A DNA stretch of 6,640 nt from Sulfurimonas sp. (GTDB lineage: Bacteria > Campylobacterota > Campylobacteria > Campylobacterales > Sulfurimonadaceae). The position numbers and the translations under genes are program-made. Of the stretch, positions 1 to 5,693 are shown piece after piece; the stretch's first letter is position 1, and each line of letters opens with the position of its first letter. Under the pieces are notes generated by a model, which saw only the letters and a program-made list of their open reading frames with translations, searched no databases and had not been told where the DNA came from. The stretch spans positions 1-6,640 of the forward strand of contig JAMORZ010000141.1 in the NCBI GenBank assembly GCA_027063295.1, given 5' to 3'.

Positions 1-777
1 GAGTGTATCTATCTGCTCTGTGAGTTCTCGGTAGTTTCCAAGATCTACCATATAAAGCAAGATCTTTGTTCTCTCAATATGGCGAAGAAACTGGATACCA
101 AGACCCCTTCCCTCATGAGCTCCACCAATAATACCTGGAATATCTGCCATTACAAACGACTCATAATCACCAATATTTACTTGACCTAGTTTTGGAGTAA
201 GTGTTGTAAACTCATAGTTAGCAATCTCAGGAGTTGCATTTGATACCGTTGAGATGAGTGTAGATTTTCCAACATTTGGAAAACCAACAAGCCCTACATC
301 CGCGATCAGTTTCAAATCAAGCTTGATGAGACGTGTCTCACCCTTTTCACCTGGCTGAGCATAAGTTGGTCTTTGGTTAGTTGGACTTCTAAAGTGGTAG
401 TTTCCAAGTCCACCTTTTCCACCCTCTAAAAACTTCTCCTCTTGACCATCATGAAGCATATCAAAGAGAACTTCTCCACTCTCTTGATCTACTATCTGAG
501 TTCCTGGTGGTACAATAATCACCTTTTTTGCACCAGACTTTCCAGTCATACGAGAACCCTCACCCGGTTTTCCGTTTTCAGCTTTTATGTGCATTCTTCT
601 TTGAAAGTGTGAGAGTGTATGTGTGTTGTTATCACACTTAAAGTAGATATCTCCACCTTTTCCACCATCACCACCGTTTGGACCACCATTGAGTACAAAC
701 TTTTCACGACGAAACGCAACACACCCTTGTCCACCTTTTCCTGAACTTACTGTGAGTTCGACACTGTCTGTAAACAT
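1..777 (-). CDS. obgE: GTPase ObgE/CgtA, N-terminal 259 residues (3' end beyond window)
   Basis: This is a ribosome-associated GTPase acting in late 50S subunit assembly. The reading frame is open from the ATG at 777-775 to base 1, giving 259 residues. Residues 1 to about 157 are the glycine-rich Obg fold, with GGPNGGDGGKGGD at 31-43 and GGKGGLGN at 119-126. The G domain follows: P-loop GFPNVGKS at 165-172, switch I FTTLTPKLG at 190-198, and G3 DIPG at 212-215 followed by IIGGAHEG. The NKxD and SA(K/L) motifs and the C-terminal domain lie outside the window. AAAGGAAA sits a few bases before the ATG. It lies downstream of rplU and rpmA, the usual order in many bacteria, and 134 nt of mostly featureless AT-rich DNA plus one hairpin separate it from rpmA. 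Identification is certain from the motifs; only completeness is unknown. Confidence 0.97.
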   Translation of the reverse strand, partial: MFTDSVELTVSSGKGGQGCVAFRREKFVLNGGPNGGDGGKGGDIYFKCDNNTHTLSHFQRRMHIKAENGKPGEGSRMTGKSGAKKVIIVPPGTQIVDQESGEVLFDMLHDGQEEKFLEGGKGGLGNYHFRSPTNQRPTYAQPGEKGETRLIKLDLKLIADVGLVGFPNVGKSTLISTVSNATPEIANYEFTTLTPKLGQVNIGDYESFVMADIPGIIGGAHEGRGLGIQFLRHIERTKILLYMVDLGNYRELTEQIDTL

Positions 778-883
778 TTGCTTTCCTTTAATACTTAAAA
801 ATTAACTTGTAATGCAAAAGTAAATTGTTAAATATTTGTTGTTTTGAAGGTTTGAGAACCTAAATTGATAAGAGTGTAGAAAC

Positions 884-904
884 ATTCAGGCATAGAGCCT
901 GAAT
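884..904 (-). terminator. Hairpin after rpmA, weak terminator or processing site
   Basis: Perfect 8-bp inverted repeat with arms ATTCAGGC (884-891) and GCCTGAAT (897-904) and a 5-nt loop, starting 7 nt after the rpmA stop. Read on the minus strand it is followed by GTTTCTACACTC, which is not a good U-tract. It may terminate only partly, or mark a cleavage or 3'-end stabilising site between rpmA and obgE. The stem is seen directly; its function is inferred. Confidence 0.45.
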
Positions 905-911
905 TGTAGAA

Positions 912-1169
912 TTATGCAGCAGGTATAATTGAAACTTGTTTACGTTTTTTATCTTTACGCTCAAACGCAACTACACCATCAACAAGTGCAAATAAAGTAT
1001 GATCTTTTCCCATACCTACATTTTTACCTGGGTGAACTTTTGTTCCACGTTGACGGATAATGATGTTACCAGCGATTACTGCTTCACCACCAAATTTCTT
1101 TACACCAAGTCTTCTACCAGCTGAGTCACGATTATTCTGTGTACTACCTTGACCTTTCTTATGTGCCAT
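912..1169 (-). CDS. rpmA: 50S ribosomal protein L27
   Basis: L27 is a large-subunit protein whose N-terminal tail reaches towards the peptidyl-transferase centre. At 85 residues it is full length. It begins MAHKKGQGSTQNNRDSAGRR and contains the family pattern GNIIIRQRGTKVHPG (35-49) and VGMGKDHTLFAL (51-62). There is no N-terminal extension of the kind that is proteolytically removed in Firmicutes, so the tail should be mature as translated. A strong GAGGAG site (1177-1182) lies 7 nt before the ATG. It is 26 nt downstream of rplU and clearly cotranscribed with it. Confidence 0.98.
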   Translation of the reverse strand: MAHKKGQGSTQNNRDSAGRRLGVKKFGGEAVIAGNIIIRQRGTKVHPGKNVGMGKDHTLFALVDGVVAFERKDKKRKQVSIIPAA

Positions 1170-1195
1170 CTTTAATCTCCTCTATTTATTTAAGC

Positions 1196-1504
1196 TTATG
1201 CAGCTATTTTCGTGATACGAACACGAGTAAAGTCTCTTCTGAAACCACGTTTAACTTTAGAATCTTTACGACGACGTTTTTTGAAAATAACAACTTTCTT
1301 ATCACGACCTTCGTTGATAACTTCTGCAGTTACAACAGCACCATCAACATATGGAGCTCCAACTTTAAGTTCACCAGCATTTACAGCTAAAACTTCTTTG
1401 ATTTCGATTGTAGCTTTTGGCTCAAGAGACATTTTGTCTAAAGAAAGAATATCTCCCTCTTGAACTTTATATTGCTTACCACCGTTTTTAATAATTGCGT
1501 ACAT
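1196..1504 (-). CDS. rplU: 50S ribosomal protein L21
   Basis: L21 is a 23S rRNA-binding protein of the large subunit. The ATG at 1504-1502 gives 102 residues beginning MYAIIKNGGKQYKVQEGD, the normal L21 start and length. The body shows GAPYVDGAVVTAEV and the basic C-terminal section FKKRRRKDSKVKRGFRRDFTRVRI that contacts rRNA. The frame stays open upstream to 1573, but AAGGAA at 1509-1514 is placed for 1504, and the extra 23 codons would overlap the TATAAT promoter and leader, so the longer form is rejected. It heads the rplU-rpmA pair and is probably expressed from the promoter at 1559-1564. Confidence 0.97.
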   Translation of the reverse strand: MYAIIKNGGKQYKVQEGDILSLDKMSLEPKATIEIKEVLAVNAGELKVGAPYVDGAVVTAEVINEGRDKKVVIFKKRRRKDSKVKRGFRRDFTRVRITKIAA

Positions 1505-1524
1505 AATATTCCTTAAATCTGAAA

Positions 1525-1547
1525 TAGTAGACCCTTGGCTTCTACTA
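1525..1547 (-). promoter_or_regulatory. Stem-loop in the rplU 5' leader
   Basis: Arms TAGTAGA (1525-1531) and TCTACTA (1541-1547) form a perfect 7-bp stem around a 9-nt loop within the roughly 48-nt leader between the predicted start of transcription and rplU. The loop contains CCAAGG, which is self-complementary. Many ribosomal protein operons are autoregulated through leader RNA, and L21 leaders are described in Firmicutes. Whether this stem does that here is inference. Confidence 0.45.
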
Positions 1548-1558
1548 AAAAGTTCGCA

Positions 1559-1564
1559 ATTATA
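1559..1564 (-). promoter_or_regulatory. Promoter -10 element of rplU-rpmA
   Basis: Minus-strand TATAAT is an exact consensus -10 preceded by GG. Transcription would start near 1552, giving a leader of about 48 nt to the rplU ATG. No convincing -35 is seen (ACTTTG/TTGCTT lie at poor spacing), which is normal for Campylobacterota housekeeping promoters. It lies only about 30 nt after the stop of the preceding 78-residue gene, so read-through from the SQR unit is also possible. Confidence 0.6.
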
Positions 1565-1594
1565 CCCAAACAAGCTTTAAGCAAAGTTTAATTG

Positions 1595-1831
1595 TTAGCG
1601 ATTTTGCAACTTCTTGAGAAGCTTCAAGAGTTTTTTTGTAACATATCTTAATACAAACACCACAAAATAGATAAGAGATGTGTATACAAGAGGATGAAGA
1701 TAATTTTCCCTCTCTTGCATAGATAGAACTCTCCCCTCAGGTGAGGAGAGCAAGTCAGGATGCATCAAAAACATAAGGATGACAAGTAAAGCACAAAATA
1801 AAAGTACTTCTCTTATCAACACATTTTTCAT
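1595..1831 (-). CDS. Small two-helix membrane protein in the SQR operon
   Basis: A 78-residue protein of no recognised family. Two hydrophobic segments, at about 8-23 (EVLLFCALLVILMFLM) and about 47-65 (PLVYTSLIYFVVFVLRYV), flank a polar loop at 24-46 that starts with HPDLLSSPEGR. The C-terminus is a basic, leucine-rich helix (KKLLKLLKKLQNR). The positive-inside rule puts both ends in the cytoplasm and the loop in the periplasm. There is one cysteine, C13, inside the first helix. Its ATG lies 1 nt after the sqr stop, and a GAGG site sits in the last sqr codons with a longish 11-nt spacer, so it is probably translated by coupling to sqr. It might help anchor or assemble the SQR, but only the position supports that. 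The gene is likely real; its function is unknown. Confidence 0.72.
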   Translation of the reverse strand: MKNVLIREVLLFCALLVILMFLMHPDLLSSPEGRVLSMQERENYLHPLVYTSLIYFVVFVLRYVTKKLLKLLKKLQNR

Positions 1832-1832
1832 A

Positions 1833-3275
1833 CTACATTAAACCTCTTAGCATTAGATACCAATACATAGGTTCTAACATATAAAGGTCAAATGCCCACC
1901 ACATCCATCTCTCTTCACCAACTGCAAGTGGGAATGATGGTGCTTCACCTTTGTAGTTAAACTCAGCCATAATAATCTTACCATAACGAGTTTTAAGTGG
2001 ACACACTGTGTAACCGTCAAACTTCTCTTTAGGCTCTTTTCCTTCCATTGTTGCAAGAAGGTTTGCAACCATAATAGGACCATGGTGGCGAGTTGATCCA
2101 CCTGTCTTTCCTTTTGGCACACCACAAATATCACCAATACCAAATACATTTTTGTAACGTCTGTGTTGAAGAGTCTCTTTATCTACCTCTAACCAACCTT
2201 TACCGCTACCTTTTTGCCATGCAAGTTTTGAGTTTGCTACTGCATCAACACCAGCCATTGGTGGTACAACATGAATAAAATCATAAGGCATTTTTACAAT
2301 GTCTGTTTTTTGGATCATATCGTACTCTTCTAGATCCTCATCATACTCACCTTTTACTTCATACTTGTGTTCAAATGTAGCTACTTTTCCTTTTACATCA
2401 ATCTCAACAAGGTTATGTTTAAATTTATTTGTAATGTTTCCATAATATGGTTGAACCACTTCGTTAAGTGTTTTATTAACAGAAGCAACACCAAAGAGTT
2501 TTCCACCATTTGTTGCAAATGTAAAATCTGCAGTTAAACCATCACGTTTTAAGTAGTCATCACTTAAATAAAGGATCTTTTGTGGAGCACCACCACATTT
2601 AATAGGTGTGTTTGGTTGTGTACAGATAACTTTTGGTTTTTTACCACCTTTTGCAGCTGCATGAAGATCATCAAACCATTGTTTTGTGATATCTCCACCC
2701 TTTGCAGTTCCCTCTTCTGGATTATTAAGATACACTGATGAAATACCATTTGTTCCAATATCTTCAACACTTAAACCTTTAATCCACTCATAGTGATACT
2801 GAAGACCAGTTGCTACTACAAGGTAATCATAAGAGATCTCTTCACCTGAACGAGTAACCACTTTGTTGTTATCTGGATCAAAAGTTTTTACTTCATCTTT
2901 TACCCATTTTACATCACTAGGGATAAAGTTTTTGTTTTCTCTTAAAAGATCTTTTGTTGTCATCTCACCAGCAGCAACAAAAACTTGACCTGGTTGATAG
3001 ATATGTGTTTCATTTGGAGCAATAAGTGTAATATCTGGATTTGCAAGTGCACTACTAAGTCTTGCAGCAGCCATAATACCACCAGCACCACCACCAACGA
3101 TAACAATCTTACCTTTTGCACTTGAAGCTTCAGCTTGAGTGATAGATCCACTACCAGTACTTGCAATAACACTTGCTGCAATTGGCGAAATACCCATAAA
3201 TTTTAAGGCGTCACGACGACTCATACCCTCTTTGTTAATAACTTCATCCATAAAATCTAATTTTTTTTCTGACAT
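1833..3275 (-). CDS. sqr: Tat-exported sulfide:quinone oxidoreductase, type II
   Basis: A 480-residue FAD enzyme expected to oxidise sulfide to sulfane sulfur or polysulfide and pass the electrons to membrane quinone. The N-terminal twin-arginine signal SRRDALK (19-25) is followed by a hydrophobic stretch to about residue 40, so the folded flavoprotein should be exported. The dinucleotide fold GKIVIVGGGAGG is at 55-66 and the second flavin motif NVFGIGD at 376-382. The catalytic cysteines are recognisable by likeness to human SQOR: C227 in PNTPIKCGGAPQK, and C425 in YTVCPL, matching human C201 and C379. C218 and C384 are additional. The C-terminal section rich in W, Y and M (457-480) fits the membrane-binding helices. 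AAGGGA directly before the ATG supports this start over M9 or M18. It lies 14 nt after the DUF3373 gene and 1 nt before a small membrane protein. An acidic insertion at about 309-325 is absent from human SQOR as I recall it. The SQR assignment is strong; type II is recalled from motifs, not computed. Confidence 0.9.
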   Translation of the reverse strand: MSEKKLDFMDEVINKEGMSRRDALKFMGISPIAASVIASTGSGSITQAEASSAKGKIVIVGGGAGGIMAAARLSSALANPDITLIAPNETHIYQPGQVFVAAGEMTTKDLLRENKNFIPSDVKWVKDEVKTFDPDNNKVVTRSGEEISYDYLVVATGLQYHYEWIKGLSVEDIGTNGISSVYLNNPEEGTAKGGDITKQWFDDLHAAAKGGKKPKVICTQPNTPIKCGGAPQKILYLSDDYLKRDGLTADFTFATNGGKLFGVASVNKTLNEVVQPYYGNITNKFKHNLVEIDVKGKVATFEHKYEVKGEYDEDLEEYDMIQKTDIVKMPYDFIHVVPPMAGVDAVANSKLAWQKGSGKGWLEVDKETLQHRRYKNVFGIGDICGVPKGKTGGSTRHHGPIMVANLLATMEGKEPKEKFDGYTVCPLKTRYGKIIMAEFNYKGEAPSFPLAVGEERWMWWAFDLYMLEPMYWYLMLRGLM

Positions 3276-3289
3276 TTTTTCCCTTTTTT

Positions 3290-4699
3290 TTAATATCTGT
3301 AACGGAAGTATACTCTGAGATCTTGTGCAGTATCTACTGCATCAACTCCTGCTACTTTTGCATCAGCCATTGTCATTGGTGTACCAGCATCTCCAAAGAA
3401 TGCTTGAGAACCTGTATAGTCATAATCCATGTAGGTATATCTTATCTGCATTGTAAAAATCTTATCTATGATAGGTTGTGTCCAGTATGCTTCATAAGCA
3501 TCACCACGAACAGCCATTTTTGATCCTGCCATAGTATCTTCTGCATAAGTAAATGGTCTCCAGTATTTTGAACCATGGTTATACTCTATACCAAATTTTC
3601 CACCTGTCATATTTGGCATTTGTGCACCTACATAGATAGATGTACCACTCTCTTTATCTGTTGAGCCTAACATTGCTTGATCATCTTTAGGTAGCGTATT
3701 TGACCATGCAAACGATGCGAACACTGTTGTGTCATCTAAGAAGTCACTGATCTCATCACCAATACCTGATACTTGAAGTGAAAGAGCAGCACCATCAACA
3801 TCACCATAAGTTGCTAAAGCAGGAGCAGCTGGATTTGTTGTCATATCCATACCGATTACATCAAATGCTCTATAGTATTTTGCAAATGCAGTGTATTGAC
3901 CATCATCATAAACTTTTGCAATCACACCAAGAAGATCCATATTGTGAAGCATATTGTCTGATGTAATATAATCAGGTTCACTCATATTGAAACGTGCACT
4001 TGCATCTGAAAGTCCACGACCAAGACAAACTTTCAGATAACTTCCTTCTATAATATCACCTGTTTTCATACTCGCACTGATACCATCAAACTCCATGTTG
4101 ATAATATGCCCGATTGGTGATTTTGCTTTATCATCATCTCTATGGTTGATAAGAAAACCGTTTGTAGCAGGACGACGACCCATACTAAGTGTCCAGCCAC
4201 GTCCAAGTGCAGTTGGTGTCCAAAGCCAGTAAGCTTCACGTAATCTTACAGTACCATCTGTAAGGTTTTCTGAAACAACCCAATCAAAACTATCAAAGTT
4301 ATTGCTCGGTGTTGTTGATGTAGAATATTTTGCACCAAAAGCTTTATGAACTGCTAATTGACCTTTAAACATCATCGTATCAGTTGGTTTGTAACCCATA
4401 TTGAGCCAAAGACGCATAGAGTATAGACCGTCATTGTCATTATCTCTTGAACCATCAGCCATTTTATACTGAATATTATCATAAGCAGTTCTAAAATCTA
4501 CATCAAACTTGATGTTATCGTTTGCATCATGTTCTCTTACTTTAGAGATCTTTTTAGAGTTGCGTTTTTGTTTCTTTTCTAATTTTTTTACTTTCTGAGT
4601 TAATGCTTCAACTTGAGCTTTTAGATCAGCCACATCATCAGCATAAACATTGGAAAGTAAAGCTCCAGACACTGCTAGAGATAAAACAATTTTATTCAT
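3290..4699 (-). CDS. DUF3373-like outer-membrane barrel protein with coiled coil
   Basis: A 469-residue exported protein resembling the DUF3373 family of putative porins. The signal peptide is residues 1-20 (MNKIVLSLAVSGALLSNVYA, cleavage before DD). A lysine-rich coiled coil follows, with heptad positions L26, V30, L33, V37 and L40. Many alternating strands come next, and the last residues LRVYFRYRY end in an aromatic, as expected for a barrel assembled by BAM. Residues 86-91 read DNDNDG, a possible calcium loop. One lone cysteine, C225, is unusual for an outer-membrane barrel. AAGGAA precedes the ATG. sqr starts 14 nt later and is probably cotranscribed, which suggests a role in moving sulfur species or binding the cell wall near the SQR. 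The substrate is not evident from sequence. Confidence 0.85.
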   Translation of the reverse strand: MNKIVLSLAVSGALLSNVYADDVADLKAQVEALTQKVKKLEKKQKRNSKKISKVREHDANDNIKFDVDFRTAYDNIQYKMADGSRDNDNDGLYSMRLWLNMGYKPTDTMMFKGQLAVHKAFGAKYSTSTTPSNNFDSFDWVVSENLTDGTVRLREAYWLWTPTALGRGWTLSMGRRPATNGFLINHRDDDKAKSPIGHIINMEFDGISASMKTGDIIEGSYLKVCLGRGLSDASARFNMSEPDYITSDNMLHNMDLLGVIAKVYDDGQYTAFAKYYRAFDVIGMDMTTNPAAPALATYGDVDGAALSLQVSGIGDEISDFLDDTTVFASFAWSNTLPKDDQAMLGSTDKESGTSIYVGAQMPNMTGGKFGIEYNHGSKYWRPFTYAEDTMAGSKMAVRGDAYEAYWTQPIIDKIFTMQIRYTYMDYDYTGSQAFFGDAGTPMTMADAKVAGVDAVDTAQDLRVYFRYRY

Positions 4700-4730
4700 T
4701 TATATTCCTTGATTTTATTAAGAAAAAGAG

Positions 4731-4758
4731 ACATAAGAGTTGATATCAACCCTTATGT
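4731..4758 (-). terminator. Terminator or attenuator between the 108-residue gene and the DUF3373 gene
   Basis: Inverted repeat of 14-nt arms with one mismatch: ACATAAG, A/C mismatch, then GTTGATATCAAC at the centre and CTTATGT. Read on the minus strand it is followed by CTCTTTTTC (4722-4730), a usable U-tract. It starts 6 nt after the stop of the 108-residue gene and ends 31 nt before the DUF3373 ATG. No promoter is seen in the remaining space, so it more likely attenuates transcription or stabilises the upstream message than fully ending the unit. Confidence 0.75.
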
Positions 4759-4764
4759 AAGAAA

Positions 4765-5091
4765 TTAACAAGATGGAATGTTACCACTGTCACTTGCGAA
4801 ATCATTTACGAAATCATAAAGGTGTGAAGAGAATTTCTTTTTGAATTTTGAACTTTCAAAAAAGTCTTTTCCAGCAGGACAAGCTTCAGTCATCATTTCA
4901 CCTAAAGTACCATCTTCTTTTGCTTCTGTCCACTCATCTTGAGTATGCTTTGCTGCAAAATCACCACCAGAAAAACCACAAACAGACTTAAGTTTCTTTT
5001 GGTAAATTCTTTTACCCTTATCTGCATCTGCATTTGCTGCTGTACTCAATAATGCCAAACCTACTATTGCTGCCATTGCTATCTTTTTCAT
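4765..5091 (-). CDS. Small exported cytochrome c-like protein lacking the heme motif
   Basis: A 108-residue protein with a clear signal peptide (MKKIAMAAIVGLALLSTAANA, cleaved around residue 21), giving a mature chain of about 87 residues. KGKRIYQKKLKSVCGFSGG followed by FAAKHTQDEW resembles the first helix and heme-binding region of small class I cytochromes c. The CXXCH itself is replaced by CGFSG (38-42), so covalent heme by the usual system is not expected. The cysteines are C38, C71 and C108 (the last residue); the histidines are H49 and H90. AAGGAA lies 5 nt before the ATG. It is probably the first gene of the unit containing the DUF3373 protein and the SQR, but a terminator-like hairpin follows it. 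It may be a disulfide-bonded or metal-binding relative that has lost heme. The family assignment is tentative; the export signal is clear. Confidence 0.75.
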   Translation of the reverse strand: MKKIAMAAIVGLALLSTAANADADKGKRIYQKKLKSVCGFSGGDFAAKHTQDEWTEAKEDGTLGEMMTEACPAGKDFFESSKFKKKFSSHLYDFVNDFASDSGNIPSC

Positions 5092-5112
5092 TATAGTTCC
5101 TTAAGTTATTTT

Positions 5113-5118
5113 TATAAT
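5113..5118 (+). promoter_or_regulatory. Possible plus-strand -10 box in the intergenic region
   Basis: Exact TATAAT on the plus strand. Transcription from it would start near 5125 and could run to the hairpin at 5275-5299. No -35 is seen and the region is AT-rich, so a chance match is quite possible. Confidence 0.25.
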
Positions 5119-5126
5119 AGGTGAAG

Positions 5127-5132
5127 ATTATA
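5127..5132 (-). promoter_or_regulatory. Promoter -10 element of the 108-residue gene
   Basis: Minus-strand TATAAT is preceded by TATG and would start transcription near 5120, leaving a leader of about 29 nt that contains the AAGGAA ribosome site. The -35 region is AT-only and not recognisable. It is the best promoter candidate for the unit that ends with sqr. Confidence 0.5.
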
Positions 5133-5248
5133 CATAGATAAAGTTTAAGATAATATTAACTTAATTTTATTATTTTTGATGCTTATAAAAAATATTTTTT
5201 CGTCATTTATCTTGTTTAGAAAGTGGACTTTATTATTAATTTTAATAC

Positions 5249-5262
5249 TGAATATATATTCA
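5249..5262. repeat. 14-bp perfect palindrome, possible operator
   Basis: TGAATATATATTCA is exactly self-complementary. It lies about 125 bp upstream of the predicted start of the 108-residue gene and between that promoter and the ridA hairpin. It does not match a Fur box or another regulator site I recognise. AT-rich DNA makes such palindromes fairly easily. Confidence 0.3.
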
Positions 5263-5274
5263 TTGTTTTGAGTA

Positions 5275-5299
5275 ACCTCCCTTTTTTCCAAAGGGAGGT
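5275..5299. terminator. Strong hairpin beyond ridA, U-rich only in plus-strand direction
   Basis: Perfect 10-bp stem ACCTCCCTTT / AAAGGGAGGT with a 5-nt loop, starting 13 nt after the ridA stop. On the minus strand the following bases are TACTCAAAAC, with no U-tract. On the plus strand they are GATGTTTTATTTTTT, a fair U-rich tail. It may stop transcripts from both sides, stabilise the ridA mRNA end, or terminate a plus-strand RNA. Confidence 0.6.
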
Positions 5300-5312
5300 G
5301 ATGTTTTATTTT

Positions 5313-5693
5313 TTAGTTTAGTAGTGCAACAGCATCGATCTCTACAAGTGCATTCTTTGGTAGTGTTTTCACTGCTACAGTAGAACGTACAGGTTTATGT
5401 GAGCCAAAAGCTTCTGCATAAATTTCATTAACTGTTGCAAAATCTCCCATATCTGCAAGAAAAATTGTTGTTTTTATCACATTTTGCAATGAACTTCCAG
5501 CAGCTTCAAGCACAGCTTCTAAGTTTTTCATAACACGAACTGCTTGAACAACAACATCTTCACTTAAAAGTTCATCACTCCCCTCTGGTGTCAAAGCAAT
5601 CTGTCCTGATGTGTATACCATATTATCAACTACAACTGCTTGTGAGTATGGTCCTATTGCACTTGGTGCATTGTTTGTTTGTATAAATTTCAT
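5313..5693 (-). CDS. ridA: RidA family enamine/imine deaminase
   Basis: A cytosolic trimeric enzyme family that hydrolyses reactive enamine and imine intermediates made by PLP enzymes, such as 2-aminoacrylate, and so protects amino-acid metabolism. At 126 residues it is the family's usual length. Recognisable motifs are IGPYSQAV (13-20), VYTSGQI (26-32), the arginine of KPVRSTVAV (R103, counterpart of the carboxylate-binding R105 of E. coli) and ALVEIDAVA with E118. Its ATG overlaps the upstream stop as ATGA, and AAGGAG lies within the last codons of the preceding gene, so translation should be coupled. Nothing is truncated. Cotranscription with dapE fits a general amino-acid role, but no specific partner is shown. 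Confidence 0.95.
   Translation of the reverse strand: MKFIQTNNAPSAIGPYSQAVVVDNMVYTSGQIALTPEGSDELLSEDVVVQAVRVMKNLEAVLEAAGSSLQNVIKTTIFLADMGDFATVNEIYAEAFGSHKPVRSTVAVKTLPKNALVEIDAVALLN

Noticed and set aside
777..815. Own promoter for obgE (TTGCAT with TATTAA)
   Set aside because: The -10 would overlap the ribosome site region and leave almost no leader; the match is weak in AT-rich DNA.
1139..1463. Two plus-strand open frames of 83 codons opposite rplU and rpmA
   Set aside because: They lie antisense to certain ribosomal protein genes and read as serine/threonine- and phenylalanine-rich shadow sequence with no family likeness.
1505..1573. N-terminal extension of L21 by 23 codons
   Set aside because: It would overlap the TATAAT box and leader stem, lacks a ribosome site, and MYAIIKNGGKQ is the standard L21 start.
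1613..1637. Plus-strand terminator-like stem followed by seven T bases at the end of the 78-residue gene
   Set aside because: It encodes the leucine/lysine-rich C-terminal helix, points against all genes, and no plus-strand transcript is evident to terminate.
1874..3181. Several alternative frames on both strands within sqr
   Set aside because: All are contained in a complete, motif-rich SQR frame and have low-complexity leucine, valine, glutamine or histidine composition typical of frame shadows.
3323..3966. Plus-strand open frames opposite the DUF3373 gene
   Set aside because: They are antisense to a coherent exported barrel frame, rich in Cys/His runs, with no ribosome site of note.
5301..5321. 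Tiny plus-strand frame starting at the ATG just after GGAGGTG
   Set aside because: It has only six codons and the ribosome site is 2 nt from the ATG, too close for efficient initiation.
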